A stretch of 64,000 nucleotides of DNA, taken from NCBI GenBank assembly GCA_964609625.1, contig CAZSRS010000001.1, positions 186,001-250,000 on the forward strand, in the 5' to 3' direction. Below, piece by piece: positions 35,096 through 44,237 of the stretch (position 1 is its first letter; each line of letters begins with the position of its first letter). The notes beneath the pieces are model-generated. The model searched no databases. It saw nothing but the letters and a program-made list of their open reading frames with translations, and was not told where the DNA came from. The translations under genes and the position numbers were made by a program. Source of the DNA: G963674665 sp964609625 (lineage in GTDB: Bacteria > Desulfobacterota > Desulfovibrionia > Desulfovibrionales > Desulfovibrionaceae).

Positions 35096-35749
35096 TCAGG
35101 GATTGCCCACGGGCCACAACCCACAATGCCGCGCGGGGGCGTATCCAGCACCAAACGCCTCATGGGCGTTGGAGAACTCCACCCTGTTGCCTGGAGAGAT
35201 TCTGTCCGCGCCCTCGCAGTCCATGCTGAAAAAACGCAGGCTCCTGGCATTGCCCCGCATGGGGCGTTTCCAGTCCGGCAACGCCAGCAGATGCGGCCAG
35301 ACCCCCCTGCCCCGGCGCATGGCCTGGCGTTGCGCCTCAAGAAGCCGCTCATGCAGCCACGGGGAATCCCCGCTCCCCTGCGTGGGGTGGGGGTAGTAGA
35401 AGGCCAATCCCTCGGCAAGGAGTACCTCGTTGACCAGGCGACCGTCTGGCAGGCGCAGCACACCCACGATCCGACCGTAGGAATCCCGAGCCTCCGGCGC
35501 AGGGATGAGGAGCGACTCGGTCCCGAGAACCAGCTCGGCCAGCCGTCTGCCTGCCGCCACCGCTCCATACCGATGGGGGTGGCCGCCATGCCCCATCTCC
35601 GGAGCATCCAGTCCGTAGAGCCGCAGGGTGCGGCCGTCGCGCAACCGCACGGTGTCGCCGTCATGGACCTTGTCCGCACGGACCACTTCGCCGCTCCAGC
35701 CGTGGCAGGCGCCCCCCCAGAGAAACACGAGGGCCGATAGCAGCGCCAT
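35096..35749 (-). CDS. Exported SNase-like (thermonuclease family) nuclease
   Basis: The 217-residue protein has an N-terminal hydrophobic segment (MALLSALVFLWGGACHGWSG) and a staphylococcal nuclease-like fold: VVRADKVHDGDTVRLRDG, LYGLDAPE, then a conserved Arg region YGRIVGVL and VLLAEGLAFYY. The acidic and Arg residues for Ca2+ catalysis look present. It probably acts in the periplasm or is secreted. An additional ~60 residues after the fold carry a second Cys and a C-terminal PVGNP. The start is uncertain; ATG 35749 gives the signal, and an in-frame GTG further upstream would add about 25 residues. It lies 157 nt after rpoD. Confidence 0.8.
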   Translation of the reverse strand: MALLSALVFLWGGACHGWSGEVVRADKVHDGDTVRLRDGRTLRLYGLDAPEMGHGGHPHRYGAVAAGRRLAELVLGTESLLIPAPEARDSYGRIVGVLRLPDGRLVNEVLLAEGLAFYYPHPTQGSGDSPWLHERLLEAQRQAMRRGRGVWPHLLALPDWKRPMRGNARSLRFFSMDCEGADRISPGNRVEFSNAHEAFGAGYAPARHCGLWPVGNP

Positions 35750-35856
35750 GAACCCGAGAGCGAAGCCCGCGTAAGGCCTGACGAAACAGCTGGTTCGCCA
35801 GGCCGCGACAATCACAACACAGCATGTGTTTTGATCGCGTCTCTGTATGAAACGAC

Positions 35857-35879
35857 AAAGGCGGCCCTGGGCCGCCTTT
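35857..35879 (-). terminator. Terminator after rpoD
   Basis: On the minus strand AAAGGCGGCCC pairs with GGGCCGCCTTT with little loop and is followed by GTCGTTTC. It lies 28 nt after the rpoD stop and ends the macromolecular-synthesis operon. Confidence 0.8.
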
Positions 35880-35906
35880 GTGAAGAACAGGGCCGAGGCT
35901 CTTGGA

Positions 35907-37673
35907 TCAGCTTTCATAGTAGGAGCGCAACAACTGGCTGCGCACGGGATGCCGAAGCTTGCGCAATGCCTTGGCCTCGATCTGCCGGATGCGCTCACGG
36001 GTGACGTTGAAGAGCTTGCCCACCTCTTCCAGCGTGTGGTCGGATTTTTCCCCGATACCGAAACGCTTGCGCAAGACCTGCTCCTCGCGCGGAGTCAGGT
36101 CGGCCAGGACGCTGGCGATCTGCTCGCCAAGCTTGGTGTTGACCACCTCCTCCGCCGGCGCCACCGCCTTCTTGTCCTCAATGAAATCGCCGAGACTGGA
36201 GTCTTCCTCGTCGCCGATGGGCGTTTCCAGGGAAATGGGCTCCTTGGCGATCTTGAGTACCTTCTTGACCTTTTCCAAGGGATAGTCCATGCGCTCGGCT
36301 ATCTCTTCGGGCGTCGGGTCGCGCCCCAATTCCTGCACCAGATAACGCGAGGTGCGGATGAGTTTGTTGATGGTCTCGATCATGTGCACGGGAATGCGGA
36401 TGGTGCGTGCCTGATCGGCGATGGCGCGGGTGATGGCCTGGCGGATCCACCACGTGGCGTAGGTGGAAAACTTGTAGCCGCGCTGGTATTCGAACTTGTC
36501 CACCGCCTTCATCAGGCCGATGTTGCCCTCCTGAATCAAATCCAGGAACTGCAAGCCTCGGTTTGTGTACTTCTTCGCGATGCTGACCACCAGTCGCAGG
36601 TTGGAGCGGATGAGTTCCTGCTTGGCGCGTTGCGCCGCGAAGCTCCCCCTGCGGATGCGCCAGAGCACTTCCTCGAGATCCATGACATTGTGGGAGCACT
36701 TCTCCTGAAGGCGTAGCAGGATCTCCATCTTGCCGGAGATCATCTCCTTGAAGGAAAACAACTCCTCGACGGTCAAACCCAACTGGTCCGCGGCGAGAAC
36801 GGGATTGATCTCACGCTTGTCCACCTGGTCGAATATGGCCTTGATCTCGACCTGGGTCTTGCCCGTGGAAAGGATGTAGGCCGAGAGGTCACGCTGGCAG
36901 TTGTGCATTTGGCGCACGTAGTCGCCGACGGTCTCGATAATCCTGTCGATGAGGGTCTTTTCCAGCTTGATGTCACGCAGCCTGCAGACGACTTCCTCCT
37001 TGTAGGCCATGATGTCTTTCTGAATGCCAAAGACGCGGCGATCCAACCGCGCGCACTCGTCCATCTTGAGGAAGACCCGTCTCTTCTTGCGGTAGGTATT
37101 CTTGATCTCGTCCAAGAGGTGGATGACCCGCTGCCGCTGGTTCATCTCATCTTCGCTGGGGTCGTCTTCCTCGATGGTCTTGACCACGTCCTTGAGCTTG
37201 ATACGGTTGTGCTTGAGGTCGTCGCCCACGTTGATCAACTCTTCGATGGCCACGGGCACTTCCACCAGGGCGAAGAGCACTTCCAGCTCTCCGGCCTCGA
37301 TCTTCTTGGCGATGTGCACCTCGCCTTCACGATCGAGAAGCGGGACAGCTCCCATTTCGCGCAAATACATGCGCACCGGATCAGTGCTGCGGGAGGAATA
37401 GTCGGCCGAGTCCTCGTCTTCCGTCAGGTCGAGTTGGGCTCCGGATTCACCGTCAGTCTCCTGGGGCGTGATGCCCAACTTTTTCACGTCCTTCTCGGAG
37501 TCCACGATGGCGATATCGAGTTGATCGAAAATTCCGATGACTTCCTCGATCTGCTCAGGCGTGTTCACTTCCGAGGGCAAAGCCTTGTTCACCTCGTCGA
37601 AGGTGAGAAAGCCGTTGACCTTGCCTTTGGCTATAAGTGTTTTGATCTGCTGAATTTCCTTAATGTTCCCCAT
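35907..37673 (-). CDS. rpoD: RNA polymerase primary sigma factor (sigma-70)
   Basis: The 588-residue primary sigma has region 1.1 at the N-terminus, a long acidic non-conserved stretch, region 2 with DLIQEGNIGLMKAVDKFE and YATWWIRQAITRAIADQARTIRIPVH, region 3, and region 4 with DHTLEEVG...RERIRQIEAKALRKLR. It directs housekeeping transcription. GGAGG precedes ATG 37673 and the start lies inside dnaG (14-nt overlap), so it is translated from the same mRNA as dnaG. It is the last gene of the rpsU-yqeY-mutS2-dnaG-rpoD operon. Confidence 0.97.
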   Translation of the reverse strand: MGNIKEIQQIKTLIAKGKVNGFLTFDEVNKALPSEVNTPEQIEEVIGIFDQLDIAIVDSEKDVKKLGITPQETDGESGAQLDLTEDEDSADYSSRSTDPVRMYLREMGAVPLLDREGEVHIAKKIEAGELEVLFALVEVPVAIEELINVGDDLKHNRIKLKDVVKTIEEDDPSEDEMNQRQRVIHLLDEIKNTYRKKRRVFLKMDECARLDRRVFGIQKDIMAYKEEVVCRLRDIKLEKTLIDRIIETVGDYVRQMHNCQRDLSAYILSTGKTQVEIKAIFDQVDKREINPVLAADQLGLTVEELFSFKEMISGKMEILLRLQEKCSHNVMDLEEVLWRIRRGSFAAQRAKQELIRSNLRLVVSIAKKYTNRGLQFLDLIQEGNIGLMKAVDKFEYQRGYKFSTYATWWIRQAITRAIADQARTIRIPVHMIETINKLIRTSRYLVQELGRDPTPEEIAERMDYPLEKVKKVLKIAKEPISLETPIGDEEDSSLGDFIEDKKAVAPAEEVVNTKLGEQIASVLADLTPREEQVLRKRFGIGEKSDHTLEEVGKLFNVTRERIRQIEAKALRKLRHPVRSQLLRSYYES

Positions 37674-39444
37674 TATTCCTCCCTAGGCTTTCTTGCAAGG
37701 CGCGGAGCAGCTCAAAGTCGTCCCGGCCTTCCCTGCCGTCCCCTTTGCGCAGGGCGGCCAGCACGGCCCGTTGCTTCTCCTGGTTACGCAACTTGACCAG
37801 AAAACTGCATATCTCTTCCAGTTCGGCCAGCTCGTCCATGTCCTGTTCCACGGTAAGCAGTCGGCACTGGATGTAAAATCGTTTTTCATCTTCTCCCAAA
37901 TACGGCAACAACTCGCCCCCCTGTGCCTCCAGCAGGGCTTTCCACAAGGACTTGCTCCAGGAGCTGACAAGCAGGAGGGCGGCACCAGCGTCATGCAAGC
38001 GGGGCACGTGTTGCGGACAGCGAATGGCAAATCTGAGCAGATCCTGCTCCTGCCTCTGGCGAACGTCCGGATGCCCGGGCCGAGGGGTCCTGTCCGGTTT
38101 GCCGCCCTCTCCAAATGCAGGGGCGGACCCGGCCGGGGCCTGAACCCGCCTTGCGGCCAGGGCCGAAGGGATCACCGTGGTGCGCAGTTCGGTCTCGTCC
38201 AGTCCCAACCCCCGCGCCAACTTGGGCACAAAAAAGGACAGCAGGGCGGGATCCTGCAAATCCTTTACAAAAGACTTGGCCCACTCCACAATCTCCTTGG
38301 CGGAGTTCGTTTCCCGCACCATTCGCAGGCAATAATCCAAACCGTCCTCGGCGGCCGTGAGCAGCGTGCCAAAGGTCGCTTTGCCGGCGCCCCGCAACAG
38401 ACTGTCAACGTCCTCACCGTCGGGGAGCAACGCCACCCTGCAGCCAAGGCCGCGTGTCAGAAGCATCTGTGCACTGCGCAAGGCGGCCTTGCGACCCGCG
38501 CGGTCTCCGTCGAACAGCAAATCCACCTGACTGCAAAAGCCCGAAAGCCGTTTAATCTGCTGCACGGTCAAGGACGTGCCCAGCACGCCGCAAGCATTGG
38601 CATAGCCGAACTGGTGCAGCGTGAGCACGTCCATGTACCCTTCCGTGAGCAGGGCCCGCTTTTCCTGGGTGATGGCCTGCCGCGCCTGGCTCAGACCGTA
38701 AAGATGATCCCCTTTCTTGTAGATGACCGAATCGCTGCTGTTGATGTATTTTGGTTCATCTCCCGAGGTAATCACTCTTCCGCCGAAGGCAATGACCTGG
38801 CTGGACAAATTTTCTATGGGAAACATCAAGCGGTTGCGAAAACGATCGTAAACGGAATTGCGCCGTTCGTTGCGGATCAGCAGACCGGACTCCACGGCCT
38901 TGGTCTGGTCGTAGCCCTTGGACTTGAGCAGCCCGGCCAGATCGTCCCACCCCGGCAGACTGCACCCCAGGCCGAAAGTCTCGGCCAATTCCATGCTCAG
39001 GCCACGTTTGCGCAGGTACTCCAGACTGGAGCGCCCCTGCGGGGTGCCCAGGTTGCGACGGAAATGGCTCTGGGCAACGGCGTACATCTCCAGACAGAGT
39101 CGGTTGAAGTCCTTTTCCTGCCTGCTGCGTCCGGTGTGTTGACCCGAGGGCATGGCCAGGGTGAGGCCCATTTCCGCGGCAAGTTGGCTTACGCCTTCCT
39201 TGAATTCCAATCCATTGATTTTACAGTAAAAATCGATAACGTCACCATGAGCTTGGCAGCCGAAACAGTAGAAAAAGCCCTCTTCCTCGTTCACGGAAAA
39301 GGAGGGCTTAGTCTCCTGGTGGAAAGGACAGGGGCCGATCCAGCGTCCTCCGTTCTGCCGCAGGTTCACAAACCGCCGCACAACCTCGAGGATGGAGGCG
39401 CGAGCCTTGAGTTCCCGCACGGTGACTCCCTGCTCGGCAATCAT
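37660..39444 (-). CDS. dnaG: DNA primase
   Basis: DnaG makes RNA primers for replication. The 594-residue protein has the N-terminal zinc finger (CPFH ... CFGC), the primase core and Toprim domain with EGYMDVL and DLLFDGDRAG, and a C-terminal helical domain for DnaB binding. ATG 39444 overlaps the mutS2 stop by 4 nt. It is in the usual rpsU-dnaG-rpoD order, with yqeY and mutS2 inserted upstream. Confidence 0.96.
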   Translation of the reverse strand: MIAEQGVTVRELKARASILEVVRRFVNLRQNGGRWIGPCPFHQETKPSFSVNEEEGFFYCFGCQAHGDVIDFYCKINGLEFKEGVSQLAAEMGLTLAMPSGQHTGRSRQEKDFNRLCLEMYAVAQSHFRRNLGTPQGRSSLEYLRKRGLSMELAETFGLGCSLPGWDDLAGLLKSKGYDQTKAVESGLLIRNERRNSVYDRFRNRLMFPIENLSSQVIAFGGRVITSGDEPKYINSSDSVIYKKGDHLYGLSQARQAITQEKRALLTEGYMDVLTLHQFGYANACGVLGTSLTVQQIKRLSGFCSQVDLLFDGDRAGRKAALRSAQMLLTRGLGCRVALLPDGEDVDSLLRGAGKATFGTLLTAAEDGLDYCLRMVRETNSAKEIVEWAKSFVKDLQDPALLSFFVPKLARGLGLDETELRTTVIPSALAARRVQAPAGSAPAFGEGGKPDRTPRPGHPDVRQRQEQDLLRFAIRCPQHVPRLHDAGAALLLVSSWSKSLWKALLEAQGGELLPYLGEDEKRFYIQCRLLTVEQDMDELAELEEICSFLVKLRNQEKQRAVLAALRKGDGREGRDDFELLRALQESLGRNNGEH

Positions 39445-41768
39445 TTCAGCTCCACCTGGGTCATGCCGTCGCCCCCATGTTCCTCGTCGGCCAGGGTGAA
39501 AGTACGCACGGCAGGGAACCCGCCCAGAAACTGATGCACCTCGCGGCGCAAGGCCCCCGTGCCACGGCCATGCACGATCTCCACCTCCGCCACGTTTTCC
39601 AATAGGGCCCGATCCAAAAAGGAGGCCAGTTCACTGAGGGCCTCGTCGGCGCGCAGGCCGCGAAGATCCAGGCGCAGACCGGCCGGCTTGGCGGTCTGCG
39701 GCTTGAGCACGGATCCAGGCCTCGATTCCTTGCGCTCAAGTGCCAGCTCGCTCTCCGAGACCCACATGGACACCCCGGCCAGGTTCACCTTCACCAGCCG
39801 TTTCTTGGCGTCCTTGTCTTCCACGCGGCCGGATTTGTGCCACGGCAGGTAGAGTACGCTCATTTCCTTTTCAAGGGCGTCGAAATCAATGCCTTGCGTC
39901 CCCCGTTCCTCGCGTTCCGAGGCCATCCGCCGTGAAAGTTCCTTGCGTGTCTGGGCCAGCTCGCGCATGGCTTTCTTGTGCCCGGCCTTGCCGACCTGCC
40001 AATCGCGCATGATTTCCTGAGAACGCTTCTTCAGCTCCTCCATGAGTGTGCGCTTTTCGAGTTCGAAACGCTCCTCGAGCCTGACACGCTTTTCCGAGAG
40101 CTTGCGACGCTCTTCGGCCAGTTTTTTCAATTCCTTATCCCGAGCCGCCGCGAGTTCGTTCAGTTTCTCGATGAGCGAGCCGGTGTCCGAGCCGTCCAGG
40201 AGCATATTGTTCTCGGCGCGGCGCAGGATATCCTCGGGCATGCCGTGCTCCCGGGCCACGTCCAGGGCCAGGCTCAGGCCCACCTGATCATAAATCAGGC
40301 GGTAGAGAGGCTTCTTGGTCTTGGGATCGAAAAGTACCGAGGCGGCGCGGACATTGTCCCGCGCCAGGGCGTAGGCTTTGAGGGCGGGGAAATGCGTTGC
40401 CGCGGCCACATGGACCTCGCGTTCCACCAGGCCTTCAAGCACTGCCTGGGCCAGAGCCGCGCCTTGGGAGGGATCGGTGCCCGCGCCGAACTCGTCCAGG
40501 ATGCACAGCACCTCGCCGGCTCGACTCTGGTCGATGTGCGGCCAGATGGCCGCGAGCTTACGGATCTGCGCCGTGAAGGTGCTCACCGCATCCTCCAGAC
40601 TCTGCTCATCCCCCAGAAAGACATGGATCTGGGTCCATCCAGGCAGGGTACTGCCCTCCTCCGCGGGCACGGGCAGGCCGCTGGCCGCCATGAGCGCGAT
40701 GAGTCCCAGGGTCTTCAAGGTTACGGTCTTGCCGCCAGCGTTGCCGCCACTGATCACGAGCCCGCGCTGTCCCTCCTCGAGCAACAGGTCCACGGGCACC
40801 ACGCTTTTGTCCGCTCCTCCGCGAGCGGCCAGGGCCAACAGGGGGTGGCGTGCCCTTGTCAAGCGCAGTGGCAAACCCGGCGCGTACTCGATAGGTCTGG
40901 CGTCCACGGCCTCGGCGAATCCGAGCTTGGCCAGGAGCGTGTCCATCTCCACCAGGGTGCGGTATGCGCCGAACACCCCGTCGTGCTCCTGGCGAACGAG
41001 CTGGGTAATGTCCATGAGCACCCTGCGCTCGGCTTCGCGTTCCTCTTTTTTCAGCTCCTGCAGAGTGTTGTTCAACTCCACCAGGAACAAGGGTTCGAAA
41101 TAACAGGTCTCGCCCGTCTGGGAGTAATCGTGGATGATGCCGGGGATCCTGCCCTTGAAACTAGTGCGCAGGGGGAGGACGTAGCGGTCGGAGGATATGG
41201 TGACGAAATCCTCCTGCAGATAGGTGGCCATGTTGTTCTGCTGCAAGAAATCCTTGGACTTCTTGGTGCACTGCTGATGAATGCGGCGAATCTCCTGCCT
41301 GACCGAAAGCAGCTCGGGGGAGCTCTGGTCCTTGAGGCGACCGTCATCATCCACGCAACGTTTGAGCACACTGACGACCTTTGCCGGCCAGGACTCCCGG
41401 CAACACACCTGTACAAGCGAGGGCCACCGCAGCGTAGCGAGTTCGTTTTCCAGGCCGTCTCGCAGCGTCGCTGCCTGGCGGAGCACCTGTTTCAATGCCA
41501 CGCAGGCGTCGAGATCGAGAATGGCGGTACGCTGTTCAAGAAAGACGAAAAGTCCGTCAAGAGAAGGGAAGTCGGAAAGACGTATCCTGCTGGCGGAATT
41601 GCAGTCCTTGACCTGGCGCAGCAGCTCGGCCTCGCTGGCCAGGCGATCGCAATCAGCAAGGGGGCGTAGGGCCAGGCAGGCCTCCCTGCCGGGTTCGGAG
41701 ACCGCAAAATTCCCTAGTGCATCGAGCACTTTGGGAAACTCCAACAGCGCGAGTGTTTTTGAATCCAT
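39441..41768 (-). CDS. mutS2: MutS2/RqcU-type ATPase with Smr nuclease domain
   Basis: The 775-residue protein has the MutS-like clamp, an ATPase domain (Walker A GGNAGGKTVTLKT at about 343, Walker B CILDEFGAGTDPSQG) and a C-terminal Smr domain with LDLRGLRADEA and VHGRGTGALR. MutS2 suppresses recombination and in Bacillus splits collided ribosomes; the exact role here is not readable. It lacks the mismatch-recognition domain of MutS. It is between yqeY and dnaG on the same strand, with 9-nt and 4-nt junctions. Confidence 0.94.
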   Translation of the reverse strand: MDSKTLALLEFPKVLDALGNFAVSEPGREACLALRPLADCDRLASEAELLRQVKDCNSASRIRLSDFPSLDGLFVFLEQRTAILDLDACVALKQVLRQAATLRDGLENELATLRWPSLVQVCCRESWPAKVVSVLKRCVDDDGRLKDQSSPELLSVRQEIRRIHQQCTKKSKDFLQQNNMATYLQEDFVTISSDRYVLPLRTSFKGRIPGIIHDYSQTGETCYFEPLFLVELNNTLQELKKEEREAERRVLMDITQLVRQEHDGVFGAYRTLVEMDTLLAKLGFAEAVDARPIEYAPGLPLRLTRARHPLLALAARGGADKSVVPVDLLLEEGQRGLVISGGNAGGKTVTLKTLGLIALMAASGLPVPAEEGSTLPGWTQIHVFLGDEQSLEDAVSTFTAQIRKLAAIWPHIDQSRAGEVLCILDEFGAGTDPSQGAALAQAVLEGLVEREVHVAAATHFPALKAYALARDNVRAASVLFDPKTKKPLYRLIYDQVGLSLALDVAREHGMPEDILRRAENNMLLDGSDTGSLIEKLNELAAARDKELKKLAEERRKLSEKRVRLEERFELEKRTLMEELKKRSQEIMRDWQVGKAGHKKAMRELAQTRKELSRRMASEREERGTQGIDFDALEKEMSVLYLPWHKSGRVEDKDAKKRLVKVNLAGVSMWVSESELALERKESRPGSVLKPQTAKPAGLRLDLRGLRADEALSELASFLDRALLENVAEVEIVHGRGTGALRREVHQFLGGFPAVRTFTLADEEHGGDGMTQVELK

Positions 41769-41777
41769 GCGTGTGCT

Positions 41778-42224
41778 TCAGGATTGCAGCTTGGAGCGAA
41801 CCAGCTGGCTGACGGCCTTGCCGTCCACTTGTCCTTTGAAGGAGTTCATCACGGCCTGTATGACGGCGCCCATTTCCTTCATGGAAATGGCGCCGGTTTC
41901 GGTAATGGCAACGTCCACCGCCTGCTCCAGTTCTTCCGGGGAAAGCTGCCGGGGCAGGTAACCTCGCAGAATCTCGAGTTCGGCCTGTTCCTTGTCTGCA
42001 AGATCAAGACGCCCGGCGCGAGTGAACTCCTGGATGGAGTCCTGCCGCTGCTTGGCTTCCCTGAGCAGGACCTGCATCACGTCATCGTCGCCCAGGGCAG
42101 CACGTTGTTTCTTTTCCTGGACAGTGACGGCTGTCTTGAGCATCCGCAGGACGTCGAGACGGGTCTGGTCCTTGGCCTTGTAGGCTGCGATGTAATCCGA
42201 GGAGATGCGGGACAGAAGGCTCAT
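41778..42224 (-). CDS. yqeY: GatB/YqeY domain protein
   Basis: The 148-residue protein is the free-standing form of the C-terminal domain of GatB (start MSLLSRISSDYIAAYKAKD; AITETGAISMKEMGAVI). It may bind tRNA; the activity is unknown. GGGAG lies about 9 nt before ATG 42224; the frame extends to 42251 but without a ribosome site. It follows rpsU as in many bacteria. Confidence 0.9.
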   Translation of the reverse strand: MSLLSRISSDYIAAYKAKDQTRLDVLRMLKTAVTVQEKKQRAALGDDDVMQVLLREAKQRQDSIQEFTRAGRLDLADKEQAELEILRGYLPRQLSPEELEQAVDVAITETGAISMKEMGAVIQAVMNSFKGQVDGKAVSQLVRSKLQS

Positions 42225-42296
42225 GGCAGGCACTCCCTTCCGTGGTGTCACGCCTTGCGGCGCCTTTGCGTCGGTCCCCGACGGCCTACGAAATCA

Positions 42297-42333
42297 GACG
42301 CCGGACAGAGGGCGCAATGCCTCTGTCGGCGTC
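42297..42333 (-). promoter_or_regulatory. Hairpin between rpsU and yqeY, possible attenuator
   Basis: A 14-bp stem (GACGCC with one bulged base, then GACAGAGG, pairing with CCTCTGTC-GGCGTC) lies in the rpsU-yqeY gap. Read on the minus strand it is followed by TGATTTCG, so it is a weak terminator. In E. coli a terminator between rpsU and dnaG lowers downstream expression; a similar role here is inference. Confidence 0.5.
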
Positions 42334-42415
42334 TTTATCGGCATGTTCCAAGTGTGGTTCATGGTCATCGGGCGAGGCCGCGGATCACGTCCGGCACATC
42401 GCCAACACCCTCGGA

Positions 42416-42616
42416 TTACATGAGGTTCATTTTACGCATTTTCTTGAGCAGTCGCTTCCGTGCGGCGGCCTTCTTCTTCTTGCGCATCACACTGGGCTTT
42501 TCGTAGTGTTGACGCTTCTTGAGTTCCGAAAGGATCCCGGCCTTTTCCACCTGCTTCTTGAATCGGCGCAATGCGACGTCAAAATGGTCGTTCCCATCCA
42601 AATAAACACCCGGCAA
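42416..42616 (-). CDS. rpsU: Ribosomal protein S21
   Basis: The 66-residue protein begins LPGVYLDGNDHFDVALRRF and ends in a basic tail (KKKKAAARKRLLKKMRKMN). S21 sits on the 30S platform near the 3' end of 16S rRNA. TTG at 42616 is chosen because AGGGGG lies 8 nt upstream and S21 proteins start with P-G-V; a GTG at 42625 is the alternative. It is the first gene of the operon that ends with rpoD. Confidence 0.95.
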   Translation of the reverse strand: MPGVYLDGNDHFDVALRRFKKQVEKAGILSELKKRQHYEKPSVMRKKKKAAARKRLLKKMRKMNLM

Positions 42617-42766
42617 ACGTATCACCCCCTCGAAAAGTCGCCCGAAATAACACTAAAACACGAGACTCGGTCACGTGCCCCGCTTAATGGCGACCAACAT
42701 TTCTGAATCCGACATGCTAGACCACGACAGCCAACTGTGCAAGCACTTTTTCCAAAGAAATAAAAA

Positions 42767-42795
42767 GACCCGTCATGACGCCAGGTTGACGGGTC
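42767..42795 (-). terminator. Terminator after the 60-residue membrane protein gene
   Basis: The 9-bp stem GACCCGTCA/TGACGGGTC with an 11-nt loop is followed on the minus strand by TTTTT. It lies 22 nt after the stop of the small membrane protein and ends the HU transcript before rpsU. Confidence 0.85.
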
Positions 42796-42817
42796 CTTTG
42801 CGCGATTTGGTAAAGCA

Positions 42818-43000
42818 TCAATGGTGTCCGACGCCGTGACCACGCTTGGTGTCGATCAAGGATTTGATCACAACGAACGTCACACCGGCCCCTATGATGC
42901 CGAGCGCCAAGTACAGAACGCCCATAAATACCGCATGATCCGGCATCCACCAGGGAATATCCCAGGGAAGCATGCTGTGAATGGTTTCGCCGTGCTGCAT
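42818..43000 (-). CDS. 60-residue single-pass membrane protein beside HU
   Basis: The protein starts MQHGETIHSMLPWDIPWWMPDHAVF, has one membrane helix at about residues 25-46 and ends in a His/Gly-rich tail (GHGVGHH). GGGG precedes the ATG. It lies 9 nt after the HU gene and 22 nt before a terminator, so it is co-transcribed with HU. I recognise no family; a His-rich tail suggests metal binding only weakly. Confidence 0.75.
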   Translation of the reverse strand: MQHGETIHSMLPWDIPWWMPDHAVFMGVLYLALGIIGAGVTFVVIKSLIDTKRGHGVGHH

Positions 43001-43009
43001 GAAAACCCC

Positions 43010-43282
43010 CTATTTTACAGAATCTTTCAACTGCTTGCCAGGGCGGAATTTGACTACCTTGGACTCGGGGATGTTGATTTCCTGACCAGTGCGCGGATTG
43101 CGTCCCTTGCGTGCCTTGCGGGTTTCAACCCCAAACGTACCGAAACCCGTGAGCATCAGTTTGCCGTCCTTGACAAGAGTATCCTCGACAGCGTCCAAAA
43201 ATGCGTTCAGGGAACGCTCGGCATTGGCTTTGGTCATTCCAGCCTTTTCCGCGATTATTGCCACAAGCTCAGCCTTAGTCAT
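43010..43282 (-). CDS. hup: DNA-binding protein HU
   Basis: The 90-residue HU/IHF-family protein has the N-terminal helix pair (MTKAELVAIIAEKAGMTK), the GFGTFGVETRKARKGRNPRTGQ DNA-binding arm and KVVKFRPGKQLKDSV end. HU bends DNA nonspecifically and helps package the nucleoid. AGGAGG lies before the ATG. The P-x2-G tip (NPRTG) is intact. Its promoter should be in the 154-nt gap before rsmA. Confidence 0.95.
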   Translation of the reverse strand: MTKAELVAIIAEKAGMTKANAERSLNAFLDAVEDTLVKDGKLMLTGFGTFGVETRKARKGRNPRTGQEINIPESKVVKFRPGKQLKDSVK

Positions 43283-43411
43283 CAGCCATATCCTCCTCTA
43301 TAATGGTATGCCGAAAACCACTTCCCAGTGATTTTACTCGCCGACCGCCCCAACAACTCCACAGTTTCAGCTACAACCCATAAGCCCCCGCGTTTCGCGA
43401 GTGATGTCCCT

Positions 43412-43440
43412 GTAAAACAGGATTTCCAAGGCAAAGTCAA
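43412..43440 (-). promoter_or_regulatory. Weak promoter candidate for hup
   Basis: On the minus strand TTGACT (43440-43435) and TTTTAC (43417-43412) are 17 nt apart. The -35 overlaps the last codon of rsmA. The -10 is a poor match. Confidence 0.3.
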
Positions 43441-44237
43441 GCAGGAATGACGGTTTCCGCCAGCAAAGCCAGCTCATGAAAGGTCTCCACGCGCAACGTC
43501 TCCGGCCGCTCTTTCCCAGACAAACCGAGCCGATCAAGCATCCACCGAGTATCACAGGCAAAGCTCGAACGCAGTATGGTTTGCAACTGCTTGCGCCGCT
43601 GCTGAAAACACAGCCTGAGCAGCAGGGAAAGCGTTGGCCTGCGCTCGGGTGGAAGAGGGTAGTCCAGTGGCGTGAACACGACCACTGCCGAATCCACCTT
43701 GGGTCGAGGGCGGAAGACATGCGGCCCCACTCCAAACGCTGTGCGTATTCGCGCAAAACTCTGGACCCAGACCGACAACCCGCCATAATCCTTGCCGCCG
43801 GGAAGCGCGGCCAAGCGCCCCGCCACTTCCTTTTGCACCATGAACACCCCGCGCAGGTATCCACCTGCCGCCGCCAGGTTCCACAACAAGGGCGAAGCCA
43901 CATTGTACGGCAGATTCCCCACCACCTTCCAGCCACCGCCTTGCCCGAGTCGCTCCCAGGAAAACAGCATGGCATCCATCAGCGCCACGCCGACGGACGG
44001 GTAGGAATGTCGCAACTCCCTGGCCCAATGCCTGTCCTTCTCCAGCGCGCAAACCACTGCGGCAGGACTTTCGACCAACCAGCGCGTCAGGGCGCCCTGC
44101 CCCGGCCCGATCTCCAGGATCCTGTCGCCAGGAGTGGGCTCCAGCAAATCCACGATCTTGCGCGCGATGTTGGCGTCCACCAAGAAATGCTGGCCCAGAC
44201 TCTTCTTCGCTGGGATATGCGTGCCGGTCTCAGGCAT
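43437..44237 (-). CDS. rsmA: 16S rRNA (adenine1518/1519-N6)-dimethyltransferase
   Basis: RsmA dimethylates two adjacent adenines near the 3' end of 16S rRNA. The 266-residue protein shows KSLGQHFLVD, the SAM motif EIGPGQGALT, and the catalytic NLPYNVASPLL. The C-terminal helical domain is complete. It overlaps DUF2062 by 8 nt and ends before the HU gene. Confidence 0.95.
   Translation of the reverse strand: MPETGTHIPAKKSLGQHFLVDANIARKIVDLLEPTPGDRILEIGPGQGALTRWLVESPAAVVCALEKDRHWARELRHSYPSVGVALMDAMLFSWERLGQGGGWKVVGNLPYNVASPLLWNLAAAGGYLRGVFMVQKEVAGRLAALPGGKDYGGLSVWVQSFARIRTAFGVGPHVFRPRPKVDSAVVVFTPLDYPLPPERRPTLSLLLRLCFQQRRKQLQTILRSSFACDTRWMLDRLGLSGKERPETLRVETFHELALLAETVIPA

Noticed and set aside
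37693..39534. Long + strand frame over dnaG and the end of mutS2
   Set aside because: It is antisense to DnaG, whose zinc finger and Toprim motifs are clear; no ribosome site or family match.
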